This document shows positions 44,192 through 53,547 of a stretch of DNA of 64,000 nucleotides, one piece after another. The notes beneath the pieces are model-generated. The model made no database searches. It was not told where the DNA came from and saw only the letters and a list, made by a program, of their open reading frames with translations. A program made the translations under genes and the position numbers. Where the stretch lies: contig CP128431.1 in NCBI GenBank assembly GCA_032615215.1, positions 1 through 64,000 of the forward strand. The letters are read 5' to 3'. The DNA comes from Microbulbifer sp. MKSA007 (lineage in GTDB: Bacteria > Pseudomonadota > Gammaproteobacteria > Pseudomonadales > Cellvibrionaceae). Position 1 is the stretch's first letter, and each line of letters starts with the position of its first letter.

Positions 44192-45217
44192 ATGAGCGAA
44201 ACGAGAGACGACCGTCAGACAGCCACCATTGTGGATGTGGCCGAACGCGCCGGTGTGGCCGTTGGCACGGTGTCCCGTTTCATCAATGGGCGTGAGGTTC
44301 GCAAGACCAACGAGATGCGCATTCGCGAAGCGATCAAGGAGCTGGGCTACCAGACCAACACCTTCGCGCAGGCCATGAAGACCGATGTGACCAAGACCGT
44401 TGCTGTGGTGATGGATGGCTTTGATGAGTTCCACACGCAGGTGCTCTCCAACGTCATCACCCAGTTTTTTGACCACGGCTATCAGGTCACCACCTATCAC
44501 CTGAAGAACGAACCGGGCGAGCTGGACAACCTTATGTCCATCATGACGGCCCGCAAGTTTGATGGGGTGGTGATGAGCGGCACGTTCAACAACACCATCT
44601 CACTGGATCAACTGCGCTCCTTACAAAAGCCGATCGTCCTGTTCAACGATGAAGCCACCGGCATTGATATTGACCGAGTACTGGTGAACAACCGCGAAGC
44701 CTCCAAGCGAGCCGTTCAGCATATGATCGAGATGGGACATGAACGCATCGCGATCATCAAGGCCAGTGATCTGCAATCCTCTTCCCGCGGGCGTTATCAG
44801 GGGTTCTGTGATGCTATGGAAGAAGCAGGCCTTCAGGTCATAGAAGAATACGTCTGCGAAGGGTCGTGGCGGCTATCAGATGGCTACTTCGCACTTCAGC
44901 AGTTGATGGCATTGGATGAACCACCGACAGCGCTGTTCTCCGTCAACTACGAGATGACCATGGGCGTGCTGGAAGCGATGAAGGAGCAAGGGCTGCAAGT
45001 TGCAAAGGACCTGTCTCTGGTCAGCTACGACGACCCGTATTTCTTCCGCTTGCTTACCCCAAGCATCACCGCAATTGCGCAGCCGCATGATGTAATTGCG
45101 TCGCGTTTGGTGGAGATGATGCTGACACGGCTCAACAACGGGATTTCCTCCTCCTCCCGCAAAATGACTGTCTCTTGCGATGTGATCCTGCGTGATTCCG
45201 TGGCGCGTCTGCGCTGA
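44192..45217 (+). CDS. LacI-family regulator of the downstream glycoside uptake operon
   Basis: A 341-residue LacI regulator. The HTH is TIVDVAERAGVAVGTVSRFI plus NGREVRKTNEM, and the sensor domain includes KTVAVVMDGFDEFHTQVLSN and LSLVSYDDPYFFRLLTPSIT. ATG 44192 has GAGGATCGG upstream; 26 upstream residues are open but non-family. It is co-directional with the CUT1/glycosidase operon and 190 nt upstream of it. The 8-bp-arm palindrome at 45323-45346 is its likely target. Confidence 0.9.
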   Translation: MSETRDDRQTATIVDVAERAGVAVGTVSRFINGREVRKTNEMRIREAIKELGYQTNTFAQAMKTDVTKTVAVVMDGFDEFHTQVLSNVITQFFDHGYQVTTYHLKNEPGELDNLMSIMTARKFDGVVMSGTFNNTISLDQLRSLQKPIVLFNDEATGIDIDRVLVNNREASKRAVQHMIEMGHERIAIIKASDLQSSSRGRYQGFCDAMEEAGLQVIEEYVCEGSWRLSDGYFALQQLMALDEPPTALFSVNYEMTMGVLEAMKEQGLQVAKDLSLVSYDDPYFFRLLTPSITAIAQPHDVIASRLVEMMLTRLNNGISSSSRKMTVSCDVILRDSVARLR

Positions 45218-45322
45218 TTTTTTCACAAGCGCCGAAGAACGGGAAAGTGTTTTTGTTTCAGAAGACATAGGATCTGTGCAGAGTAAATATGCCGCTTTGC
45301 AGCAAAGTTGAAATTATTGAAA

Positions 45323-45346
45323 TTAGTTGACAACGGTATCAACTAA
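45323..45346. promoter_or_regulatory. Perfect palindrome TTAGTTGA-N8-TCAACTAA, probable LacI-type operator
   Basis: Eight-base arms with an even centre (CAACGGTA) lie 65 nt upstream of the binding protein start and just after the LacI gene. The core TTGACAACGGTATCAA fits LacI-family operators, whose centres usually carry CG. Confidence 0.7.
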
Positions 45347-45410
45347 AGGAAAACTTCCAGCATGACGCAGGGTCTCGATGGGGGAGAACCTGCCAGTCTG
45401 GGGGGATATT

Positions 45411-46694
45411 ATGAAACTCATTCGGCTCGCGGCAGCGGCTTCATTTTTTGCGTGTTCATCATTTTCATTGGCCAGTGCTGAGACAGAACTCAAGCTCTGG
45501 AACCTGACCAGCTCCTCTGATGCGGTCAACAAACATTGGGAAGAGGTAATCGCCACCTTTGAGGAGGCGCATCCGGGCATCAAGATCAACTACGAGACGT
45601 TTCCCAGTGATGCTTACAAGACAGGCCTGCAAGTAGCGCTGGCGTCTGATGCTGGGCCGGATATCTTCTTCAACTGGTCCGGCGAAGACGCTGCCGTGCT
45701 GGCACGCAACGGGCTGACTGCGGACCTGACCGAGATTGGCGCAAAGCCGGGCATGTGGGGCGAGAAGATTGCACCGGGCATGTTTGATGCCTTCACGGTT
45801 GGCGGCAAAGTCCACGGTGTGCCAACGCATCTGATCACCAAATACATGTTCTACAACACCAGCTTCTTTGCAGATAACAATCTCAGCGTTCCAACCACGC
45901 TTGGTGAGCTAAAAACCTCCTGTAAAGCCATCCGCGACATCAATCCGCGCATGTCGCCTATCTCACTGGGCAACGCGGAAAAGTGGAAAGGCGTACATTA
46001 CATCTCTACGCTGAACCAGAAAATCGTCGGCGAAGAGCAAGTCGCTAAAGACTATGCATTGGACGGCAATGCTTCGGAGTTATTCTCTGATCCCGGTTAT
46101 GTGGAAGCCCTGCAAACGCTTGTTGATCTCAGTCAGGCTGGTTGCTTCAACAAAGCACCAAACGCCACCACAGCAGATGCCTCCCGCAGCCTGTTTGCGG
46201 CTGGTCAGGCAGCCATGATTTACTGCGGAAACTGGTGTCCGGGTACATTTGACAGCGAAGGCCTTGAAGGCGGTTATGATCTGGCTCGCTTCCCGGCAGC
46301 TGAAAACGGCAAGGGCAATCAGGACTATAACTTTGCCTTGCTGGAAGGCTATCAGATCTCAGCCAGAACGAAGAACATGGATGCCGCTTCCACCTTTGTG
46401 AACTTCCTCGTCTCCGGTGAAACACAGGCCAAACGCGCACGAGACTTTGGTCGCCTGCCAGTCAACGCCTCTCACATGGGTGAAGAAGACGGTACACCAA
46501 TCTTCCGCAAAATCGCAAAGGATGCAGGCAGTTATGCCGGTCTGGTGCTTATTCTGGATGTGGGACTGGAGAAGTCCGTTTCTGAGCATTACCTCAGCAT
46601 CATTCAGGAAGTACTGAATGAAACTAAGACTCCTGAACAAGCCATGGGTGAAATCCGTGCGCGTGCTCAAAAAGCAAAAGAGCAACAGGGCTAA
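45411..46694 (+). CDS. CUT1 sugar ABC transporter binding protein
   Basis: A 427-residue family-1 solute-binding protein with a signal peptide (MKLIRLAAAASFFACSSFSL, ending near ASA). ETELKLWNLTSSSDAVNKHW and GPDIFFNWSGEDAAVLARNG are typical lobe-1 segments. GGGGGAT precedes ATG 45411; an earlier ATG (45378) only adds 11 non-signal residues. It opens a five-gene operon with two permeases, an ATPase and a glycoside-hydrolase-like protein. The likely ligand is an oligosaccharide or glycoside that the last gene cleaves. Confidence 0.9.
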   Translation: MKLIRLAAAASFFACSSFSLASAETELKLWNLTSSSDAVNKHWEEVIATFEEAHPGIKINYETFPSDAYKTGLQVALASDAGPDIFFNWSGEDAAVLARNGLTADLTEIGAKPGMWGEKIAPGMFDAFTVGGKVHGVPTHLITKYMFYNTSFFADNNLSVPTTLGELKTSCKAIRDINPRMSPISLGNAEKWKGVHYISTLNQKIVGEEQVAKDYALDGNASELFSDPGYVEALQTLVDLSQAGCFNKAPNATTADASRSLFAAGQAAMIYCGNWCPGTFDSEGLEGGYDLARFPAAENGKGNQDYNFALLEGYQISARTKNMDAASTFVNFLVSGETQAKRARDFGRLPVNASHMGEEDGTPIFRKIAKDAGSYAGLVLILDVGLEKSVSEHYLSIIQEVLNETKTPEQAMGEIRARAQKAKEQQG

Positions 46695-46725
46695 CCCCTC
46701 CACGCTTTCAGCAGAGTCTTAACGC

Positions 46726-47652
46726 ATGACAGTACTTTTGGAACAGGAGAGCGCGGCCCGCCGCGCCACTCCATCCTCCATCTTCGGCACGAGTTCCATT
46801 TTCGGATGGTTTATGGTGTTACCGGCACTCAGCCTGTTCGCCCTGTTCATCCTCGTGCCATTTATCCAAACACTCGTTTACTCACTCTACAAATTCGGGC
46901 TCACATCGCCCACCAAACAGTTTGTTGGTTTTTCTCATTACCTTGAGATCGTGCAGGACGATGTGTTCTGGATCGCGTTTGAAAACAACATTATCATCGC
47001 CATCACCGGTATCATTTTGCAGATTGGCGTGGGTCTACTGCTGGCCGCCATTCTGGATCGCGGCATCAAACGCGGGAAGAGCGTGATCAGCGCGATCATC
47101 TTCATGCCCATCGTCATCTCCACCATTGCCATTGGTCTGTTGTGGCGACTGGTGTTTGATCCCAACACGGGCATGATTGAAGAGCTGTTCTTCAACATGG
47201 GTTGGTCAACACCCATGCGCGGTTGGTTGGGCGATCCGGACATCGCCCTTTACGCCATCATCTTCGTGGGCTTCTGGCAGTACACCGGCTTCATGATGAT
47301 CATCCTGCTTGCCGCTATGCAAGGCATTCCGCGGGAGCTTTATGAGGCTGCCAAACTGGACGGGGCAGGGCCGATCCTCAGCTTCTTCAACGTCACATTG
47401 CCGGAGCTGCGTAACGTGCTGATTGTCTGCGTCCTGATCACCGTCATCAGCGCCTTCAAAGTGTTTGATCTTGTTTATGTTCTCACCTCAGGCGGCCCTG
47501 GCAACTCCACACAGGTGATGGGCTCCTACATCGTTCAGAACGCCTTCACCATTGGGCGCATGGGATATGCAAATGCTGTCTCCGTTGTCTTGCTGGTGAT
47601 CGCTCTGGGTCTCGGTATCGTACAGCTGCGCACCAGCCGGAGGGACAGATGA
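46726..47652 (+). CDS. CUT1 sugar ABC transporter permease (MalF-type)
   Basis: A 308-residue permease. A short cytoplasmic N-terminus precedes six hydrophobic helices (MVLPALSLFALFILVPFIQT first), with the EAA loop PRELYEAAKLDGAGPILSFF. The stop overlaps the next permease start by four bases (ATGA), showing coupling. Confidence 0.92.
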   Translation: MTVLLEQESAARRATPSSIFGTSSIFGWFMVLPALSLFALFILVPFIQTLVYSLYKFGLTSPTKQFVGFSHYLEIVQDDVFWIAFENNIIIAITGIILQIGVGLLLAAILDRGIKRGKSVISAIIFMPIVISTIAIGLLWRLVFDPNTGMIEELFFNMGWSTPMRGWLGDPDIALYAIIFVGFWQYTGFMMIILLAAMQGIPRELYEAAKLDGAGPILSFFNVTLPELRNVLIVCVLITVISAFKVFDLVYVLTSGGPGNSTQVMGSYIVQNAFTIGRMGYANAVSVVLLVIALGLGIVQLRTSRRDR

Positions 47653-48473
47653 TCAAAATGCCCTTCAAAACACTCCGGCTCATGATGTACGTCTTCATCG
47701 GCGGCTACTGCGTGTTCATTCTTACACCACTCAGTTGGATGGTGTTCACTGCCTTTAAGAAACGCGGCGAGATCTTCGCCAATCCATCGGGCCTACCGAA
47801 TGAGCTTTACTTCGGCAATTTTGAGCGGGTGTTCTCGTCCGGGATAGGAACCTACTTCCTCAACTCGCTGATTACGTCGGTATTCTCGGTTACGGGTATC
47901 GTCGCGATCTCCACACTGGCGGCTTACGCTCTGGCGCGCATCCCGTTCAAGGGCCGCATGTGGGTCTATATGTTCATCGTGGCTTCCTATGCGGTGCCGC
48001 TGCATGCCGTGCTGGTGCCCATGTTCCAACTGCTGGACGGCTTCGGGTTGCTCAACACGCTGGCAGGCCTGATCCTGCCTTACATCGCATTTGGCATCCC
48101 GTTCACCGTCATCCTGCTTTACGCGTTCTTTCTGGAGTTTCCCAAAGACCTCGAGGAGGCTGCCAAGCTGGATGGATGCTCGCAGCTGCGCACGGTGTTT
48201 TTCATCGTGTTGCCGCTCTCAAAACCAGCACTGCTCAGCGCTGCGATCTTTCAGGTGGTGTTTGTCTGGAACGAGTTTCTCATCGCCCTTTTGATCCTCA
48301 CCTCCAAAGAGGTGAAGACACTGCCGTTGGGGCTGACATCCTTTCAGGGCCAGTACTCCAGTGACTGGGGTGCGATCATGGCTGCGGTACTGCTTTCCGC
48401 CTTGCCCATCGTTGCCCTGTATCTGGCTATGCAAAAGCATTTTGTTCGTTCTCTTACAGGCATGGGAAAGTAA
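47649..48473 (+). CDS. CUT1 sugar ABC transporter permease (MalG-type)
   Basis: A 274-residue permease with six helices and the EAA loop PKDLEEAAKLDGCSQLRTVF. Its ATG lies inside the previous gene's stop region, and its TAA is directly followed by the ATG of the ATPase. The C-terminus (MQKHFVRSLTGMGK) is standard for MalG-like proteins. Confidence 0.92.
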   Translation: MIKMPFKTLRLMMYVFIGGYCVFILTPLSWMVFTAFKKRGEIFANPSGLPNELYFGNFERVFSSGIGTYFLNSLITSVFSVTGIVAISTLAAYALARIPFKGRMWVYMFIVASYAVPLHAVLVPMFQLLDGFGLLNTLAGLILPYIAFGIPFTVILLYAFFLEFPKDLEEAAKLDGCSQLRTVFFIVLPLSKPALLSAAIFQVVFVWNEFLIALLILTSKEVKTLPLGLTSFQGQYSSDWGAIMAAVLLSALPIVALYLAMQKHFVRSLTGMGK

Positions 48474-49583
48474 ATGACGACACTAAGTATTTCTAATCTC
48501 TGTAAGAGTTTCGGCGATGTGGACGTGCTGCATGACATCAATCTGGCCGTGCAAAGCGGTGAGTTTGTCGTGCTTGTGGGACCAAGCGGCTGCGGAAAAT
48601 CGACTCTCCTGAGGCTGATTGCCGGCCTTGAAGACGTCATTGATGGCACCATCCAGATTGGTGAGCGTGTCATCAATGATGTCGAGGCCGACAAGCGCGG
48701 CATCGCTATGGTGTTCCAATCCTATGCGCTCTATCCGCATATGAGCGTAGAGCAGAATATCGGTTTTTGTCTGCGCGTGGCTCGGCAACCTTCCGCTTTA
48801 ATCCGTGAGAAAGTTCAAGACGTCGCGCAGACTTTACAGATTGAGCAGTTGCTGAAACGCAAACCGGGAGAGCTTTCTGGCGGGCAACGTCAACGCGTTG
48901 CCATTGGCCGCGCCATTGTTCGCGATCCGGATGTGTTCCTGTTCGATGAACCGCTCTCCAATCTGGATGCAGAGCTGCGTGTCCAGATGCGCCTTGAGCT
49001 GATGAAGCTGCATAACAGGCTCAAGGCCACCATGATCTACGTAACTCACGATCAGGTGGAAGCGCTGACCATGGCCGACAAGATTGTGGTGATGCGTGAT
49101 GGGGTTATCGAGCAGGTGGGTACACCCATCGAGCTCTTCAACAACCCTTGCAACAAGTTCGTTGCTGGCTTCATCGGCACACCAAAGATGAATTTCCTGC
49201 ACGGACACATCACGACCGTTTCCGACCAAGGCTTACATCTGGAACTGGGCGATGGTGTCGGGCTTGAGGTGCCAAACCGCTGGCGAGGGCACGACGCTGT
49301 AGCTAGTGGTCAGAAAGTCTGTGTAGGCATCCGGCCCAACGAGGTGGTGGAAGTGGAGCGTGGCTTTTCCACGCTGCGCGGCACCATCAGTGTTGTTGAG
49401 CAACTGGGCCGCGAGACGCTCTCGCACATGGTGTTGCCCAACAAGCAGTACATCTCCGTTTTGGAGAATGGGCAGCATTTTCATGAGCCCGGAACGCCAT
49501 GGACGGTCTCTTTAAAACCCGAAGCTATTTATCTGTTTGACGAGCACGAGCAAACCATCGCGCTCACCAAGGAATTTGCATAA
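48474..49583 (+). CDS. CUT1 sugar ABC transporter ATPase (MalK/UgpC-like)
   Basis: A 369-residue ATPase: GPSGCGKST (Walker A), LSGGQRQRVAIGRAIV (signature), FLFDEPLSNLDA (Walker B), VTHDQVEALTMAD (switch). The C-terminal TOBE/regulatory part is present (VCVGIRPNEVVEVERG). It starts immediately after the permease stop and its own stop overlaps the hydrolase ATG by one base (TAATG). All five genes are therefore translationally linked. Confidence 0.93.
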   Translation: MTTLSISNLCKSFGDVDVLHDINLAVQSGEFVVLVGPSGCGKSTLLRLIAGLEDVIDGTIQIGERVINDVEADKRGIAMVFQSYALYPHMSVEQNIGFCLRVARQPSALIREKVQDVAQTLQIEQLLKRKPGELSGGQRQRVAIGRAIVRDPDVFLFDEPLSNLDAELRVQMRLELMKLHNRLKATMIYVTHDQVEALTMADKIVVMRDGVIEQVGTPIELFNNPCNKFVAGFIGTPKMNFLHGHITTVSDQGLHLELGDGVGLEVPNRWRGHDAVASGQKVCVGIRPNEVVEVERGFSTLRGTISVVEQLGRETLSHMVLPNKQYISVLENGQHFHEPGTPWTVSLKPEAIYLFDEHEQTIALTKEFA

Positions 49584-51610
49584 TGACGAGAAGAACACTG
49601 AATGATCCGCTGTTGCTGCGGCAGGTGCATCTGGATTTTCATACCGGCCCGCAAGTCCCTGATATCGGGTTGCATTTTGATGAAGACGAGTTTGGCAATA
49701 CCTTGGTGAAGGCGGGCGTGCAATCCATCACTCTCTTCGCCAAATGCCATCACGGTTACTCCTACCATCCGACCAAGGTCGGCAAACCACACCCAAACCT
49801 GAAAACCAATCTGCTACGTCGGCAGATAGATGCCTGCAAAGCCCGCGGCATCGCAACACCCATTTATCTGAGCTGCGCATGGGATGAGTTGGCCTGCCAT
49901 GAACACCCGGAATGGCGCGTGGTGGACGAACACGGCAAATGGATCACCACCGGCGGGATTGACCATCTGCAGGGGCCGAGTTGGGGTATTCTGGATTTCG
50001 GAACCAGCTATCTGGATTACCTTTGCGCCCAGATAGAAGAGGTCGCTCGATTGCTTCCGGAAAACGACGGAATCTTTCTCGACATCTGCCATCAGTATGT
50101 GAGCCTCAGCTCACAAAGCATGGATGCATTAAAGGCCAAAGGGTTGGATTGGCAGAACACCGAACATCTCGTGCAGCATGCGGCAGATATGCGCGATGAG
50201 TTTTTGCGCAGAACCACGGCTGCTGCACGTTGTGTTCACGCAGACTTGCCAGTCTTTCACAACCACGGCCATGTGACCCGAGGCGACAGACGTATCCTTG
50301 GCTTCGACAGTCATCTGGAAATTGAGAGCCTGCCAACAGGCGGTTGGGGCTATGAACATTTTCCCGTCTCCGCTCGCTATGCCGAAACCATCGGCGCCAA
50401 ATATCTGGGTATGACGGGCAAGTTCCACACGTTTTGGGGCGAGTTTGGAACCTACAAGCCAGGCGATGCTCTGGAGCAGGAAAGCGCCATGATGCTGGCG
50501 TTTGGGGCTGGCAGCTCGGTAGGCGATCAGTTGCATCCCTCAGGCATTATTGACCAAACCACATATGAGCGGATCGGACAGGCCTTCAAGCTGATTGAGG
50601 GCCGTGAAGCGTATCACTCTGGCAGTGAGGGCCTTGCCGAGATCGGTGTCTTGTCTGCTGAAGCCATCAACGATCCTTACACCATCCGCACCTGGCCCAA
50701 ACACGTGCCGGGAGACGAAGGCGTTGTGCGCTTGCTGCTGGAAAGTCAGATGCAGTTTGATGTTCTGGATCGGGACTGCGATCTCAGCCCTTACAAACTC
50801 CTGATCCTGCCTGATGAGGTGCAGGTGGACGCTGATCTCAAGGCCAAGCTGGACGCTTATCTGGCAGATGGCGGTAAGCTGCTTCTTTCCGGCAAGAGTG
50901 GCCTTGGCGAAGATGGGTTCCTGTTTGATATCGGCGCAGAGTATTACGGCACCAGCCCGTTTGACGTGGATTACGCACTTCTATCGGCCCCAGAGTTTGG
51001 TGATGCGCCGAAAACACCTGTGTGCCTCTATGAAGGTTCACAACGGATTAGGGTAACCGATGGCACGTCTCTTGGAGATGTCTATGAGCCGTACTTTGCA
51101 CGTTCCATCAAGCATTTCTGCGGACACCAGCACACACCGAACCGACGCGAAAAGTCAGGCTATGCGGTCGGCGTCAGCAAGGGTCAGATCACCTATCTCG
51201 CGCATTCGGTCTTTTCTATCTACATGCAGAAGGGGCCTGTGGTTTTGCTGGAGGCCCTGCGCAATCTCATTGGCTCTTTGCTGGAGGAGCCGATGGTCAC
51301 CACCACCCATGAGCCTATGCCCGGTCTCAGGGTGATCCTGCGCCACCAGCCGGAGAACAAGCGCTATTTGCTGCATACCTTGTTCTCGACTCCACGGCTG
51401 CGTGGCCAAAACAAGAGCACCAGTATTGAAGTCATTCAGGAAAAAGTCCGGCTGCGCGACATCTCACTGGATCTCAAGCTTCCCCGATCAATCACAGGTG
51501 CCGAGAGTGTGGATGCAGGCGAGGTAACGCTCAGCACAGTGGGCGGTATCCAGCGCCTCCTGATTGGCGAACTCAACGGACATGCTGTCGTTCCATTGAG
51601 TTACGCCTGA
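49583..51610 (+). CDS. Intracellular glycoside hydrolase-like protein (GHL6 / beta-galactosidase-trimerisation type)
   Basis: A 675-residue enzyme without signal peptide. The N-terminal TIM-barrel part (about 1-340) resembles hypothetical glycosyl hydrolase family 6/alpha-amylase-like proteins: AGVQSITLFAKCHHGYSYHP, YLSCAWDELACHEHPEWRVV and ENDGIFLDICHQYVS. A Rossmann/GATase-like domain resembling the A4 beta-galactosidase trimerisation domain follows (about 370-560: DLSPYKLLILPDEVQVDADL, then LADGGKLLLSGKSG). A small beta domain ends the protein. Candidate acidic catalytic residues lie in DGIFLDICH and FDSHLEIES. The operon context suggests it cleaves the glycoside imported by the preceding CUT1 system. 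Specificity unknown. Confidence 0.75.
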   Translation: MTRRTLNDPLLLRQVHLDFHTGPQVPDIGLHFDEDEFGNTLVKAGVQSITLFAKCHHGYSYHPTKVGKPHPNLKTNLLRRQIDACKARGIATPIYLSCAWDELACHEHPEWRVVDEHGKWITTGGIDHLQGPSWGILDFGTSYLDYLCAQIEEVARLLPENDGIFLDICHQYVSLSSQSMDALKAKGLDWQNTEHLVQHAADMRDEFLRRTTAAARCVHADLPVFHNHGHVTRGDRRILGFDSHLEIESLPTGGWGYEHFPVSARYAETIGAKYLGMTGKFHTFWGEFGTYKPGDALEQESAMMLAFGAGSSVGDQLHPSGIIDQTTYERIGQAFKLIEGREAYHSGSEGLAEIGVLSAEAINDPYTIRTWPKHVPGDEGVVRLLLESQMQFDVLDRDCDLSPYKLLILPDEVQVDADLKAKLDAYLADGGKLLLSGKSGLGEDGFLFDIGAEYYGTSPFDVDYALLSAPEFGDAPKTPVCLYEGSQRIRVTDGTSLGDVYEPYFARSIKHFCGHQHTPNRREKSGYAVGVSKGQITYLAHSVFSIYMQKGPVVLLEALRNLIGSLLEEPMVTTTHEPMPGLRVILRHQPENKRYLLHTLFSTPRLRGQNKSTSIEVIQEKVRLRDISLDLKLPRSITGAESVDAGEVTLSTVGGIQRLLIGELNGHAVVPLSYA

Positions 51611-51634
51611 CAGGATGATTGCATCCTCTTTTAA

Positions 51635-51665
51635 ACCGGGAGGCTTCAGGTCTCCCGGTCTTTTT
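51635..51665 (+). terminator. Rho-independent terminator of the CUT1/glycosidase operon
   Basis: ACCGGGAG and CTCCCGGT form a perfect 8-bp stem with a 9-nt loop, followed by CTTTTTATT, 25 nt after the hydrolase stop. Confidence 0.9.
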
Positions 51666-51676
51666 ATTGTGAAAAG

Positions 51677-52114
51677 CTAAAGCCCATTGAGCACCATGTG
51701 AGGTTCACCATCAGAGGTCCTCTCGCTGGTCACTCCATCTGCATTCAAAGTGCAGGTCACACGGTGGCGGAAGGAGGAGAAACTGTCAAAACTCACCACA
51801 TCCACTGCCTCATCAAACTGCAAAGTCAACCGCACCCGGTAAGCTGCTACTGAACTCTGCACACCAAGAACTTCAGCATCAAACCGCTGACCAAGGTACT
51901 TGCCCTGAACTCGGTCTCCGGGGCGCAGGTACAGCACGGGCGGACGATTGCCGACAGCAGCGTAAAGGGTGTTCCAGTCCCGATAACCATGCTGGTGGGC
52001 AATGAGTTCCAGTGTCTGGGAGTGCGAAATAGGTTCGCCGCGTTTTTCCAGCGCAGCACGCAATTGCTTTGCCTGCACTTTTAACGCGGAAAGGGAAGGA
52101 AGAGATCCATTCAT
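51677..52114 (-). CDS. Glyoxalase-superfamily-related protein
   Basis: A 145-residue protein. The N-terminal segment LSALKVQAKQLRAALEKRGE, then ISHSQTLELIAHQHGYRDWN, matches the short helical domain found in 'glyoxalase superfamily protein' entries of alphaproteobacteria. The rest is a beta-rich region (LRPGDRVQGKYLGQRFDAEV). No metal-ligand set of a true glyoxalase is apparent, so enzymatic activity is doubtful. It is a single gene, convergent with the CUT1/glycosidase operon, and its function is unknown. Confidence 0.6.
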   Translation of the reverse strand: MNGSLPSLSALKVQAKQLRAALEKRGEPISHSQTLELIAHQHGYRDWNTLYAAVGNRPPVLYLRPGDRVQGKYLGQRFDAEVLGVQSSVAAYRVRLTLQFDEAVDVVSFDSFSSFRHRVTCTLNADGVTSERTSDGEPHMVLNGL

Positions 52115-52305
52115 GTCATAGCCTCAAACTATGCGGGATCAACTTGATGGGGCTCGCATTGCCACCAACCCGCTTGTTTAGGCTGATGTCGTCTCTCTTG
52201 TTTCAGGCTTCACCATGAGCATGGCTCTGCGAGCGGCAGGGGCCTGAACCCTTACCGCGCAACCTACAGAGGAAGCCGGAAACTGTCAAACACTGAGGTG
52301 AGGGC

Positions 52306-53457
52306 CTAATAGAACTTGCCGCGCGCAGTTACATGCCAAAGCGTTTCCACCACACCGCCGCGCACGCCAACATACCAGTCGTGCAGGTTACAAGTCGGGT
52401 CACAATGCCCCGGCACCAGCTTGATCTTATCGTTGATTTTCAAAGTGTTCTGCGGATCTTTGAGAACACCGTGTTCATCTGAGTAATCAAGGCTCTGCAG
52501 GTCAGGACGCTCAAACACCTCTGGTGGTCCTGAATCGATACTGTGCGCCTTCAGTCCCGCATCACAAACAGCCTGACCATCAATGTCGGTGGACATGATT
52601 GAGGTTAGCAGAAAAAGCGCATGTTCAAAAGCGGGCAGATACTGACCATCTTTATCTTTCACGCGGCGATAGTCCGCATCCATGAACAGATAGGACCCAC
52701 ATTGCAGCTCGTTGAACACACCTGAAGCAGCCTCAAACGGGTAAGAGCCTGTGCCTCCACCACCAACAATATCGCAATGGATCTCCTTGCTTTCCAACAG
52801 ATCAACCGCGTCCTTGGTGATGGTGATCGCCGTATCTAAAAGAGCCTTCCGATCCGCATACTCATAGGCATGCTGTGCCGCCCCCTGATAGGACTGGATA
52901 CCAGCAAAACGCAGGTTCGGAGCTGCAATGATCGCAGTCGCCAACTCCAGTACAGCAGCGCTGTCCGCTACACCGCAGCGGCTACCACCGCAGTCCAGCT
53001 CTACCAGAACCTCCAGCTCCGTGCCATGCTTCACGGCAGCCTCAGAAAGGGCCGCGATGTTGGGTAGGTTATCCGTGCAGACAAGAATACGCGCGCCCAG
53101 TTTTGGCAGTTGAGCCAGACGGTCAATCTTATAAGGATCGCAAACCTCGTTGGACACCATGATGTCCGTGATGCCTGCTCTTGCAAGCGCTTCGGCCTCG
53201 CTCACCTTCTGGCAGCACACGCCGCAGGCATGGCCTTGCCCCATCTGCAATTTCGCGATCTCAGCAGATTTGTGCATCTTGCAGTGAGCCCGATGGCGCA
53301 CGCCGTACTTGGCGATCTCATCCCGCATCTTAAAGAGATTATGGTCGAAGGCATCCAGATCCACGATCAGCGCGGGCGTTTGTACGTCCTCTACCTTCAT
53401 CCCAGGCAAAGCGGGAATGTCATAGCCAAGCGTGTACTGGGAGAAATCTGAGGTCAC
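52306..53457 (-). CDS. 3-hydroxy-D-aspartate aldolase / D-threonine aldolase-like PLP enzyme
   Basis: A 383-residue fold-III PLP enzyme of the DSD1/D-threonine aldolase family. TPALIVDLDAFDHNLFKM opens the alanine-racemase-like barrel, and RHRAHCKMHKSAEIAKLQ carries the Schiff-base Lys. HACGVCCQKVSEAEALARAG, NELQCGSYLFMDADY and the metal site PGHCDPTCNLHDWYVGVR follow. The overall pattern resembles BhcC of the beta-hydroxyaspartate cycle, which cleaves 3-hydroxyaspartate to glycine and glyoxylate. The other bhc genes are absent here. GTG 53457 with AAGGA upstream is the preferred start; ATG 53487 is possible. It follows the E1-like gene by 90 nt on the same strand. Confidence 0.82.
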   Translation of the reverse strand: MTSDFSQYTLGYDIPALPGMKVEDVQTPALIVDLDAFDHNLFKMRDEIAKYGVRHRAHCKMHKSAEIAKLQMGQGHACGVCCQKVSEAEALARAGITDIMVSNEVCDPYKIDRLAQLPKLGARILVCTDNLPNIAALSEAAVKHGTELEVLVELDCGGSRCGVADSAAVLELATAIIAAPNLRFAGIQSYQGAAQHAYEYADRKALLDTAITITKDAVDLLESKEIHCDIVGGGGTGSYPFEAASGVFNELQCGSYLFMDADYRRVKDKDGQYLPAFEHALFLLTSIMSTDIDGQAVCDAGLKAHSIDSGPPEVFERPDLQSLDYSDEHGVLKDPQNTLKINDKIKLVPGHCDPTCNLHDWYVGVRGGVVETLWHVTARGKFY

Positions 53458-53547
53458 GGCGAAATCCTTGCAGCAGGCAGCGTTCATTGAGCGCAATGAT
53501 CAAAACAGCAGAAGCAATGCACCACACATCGCTTCTGCCATGCAAGC

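Noticed and set aside
52306..53457. Complete beta-hydroxyaspartate cycle
   Set aside because: Only a BhcC-like enzyme is present; dehydratase, aminotransferase and imine reductase partners are missing from the window.
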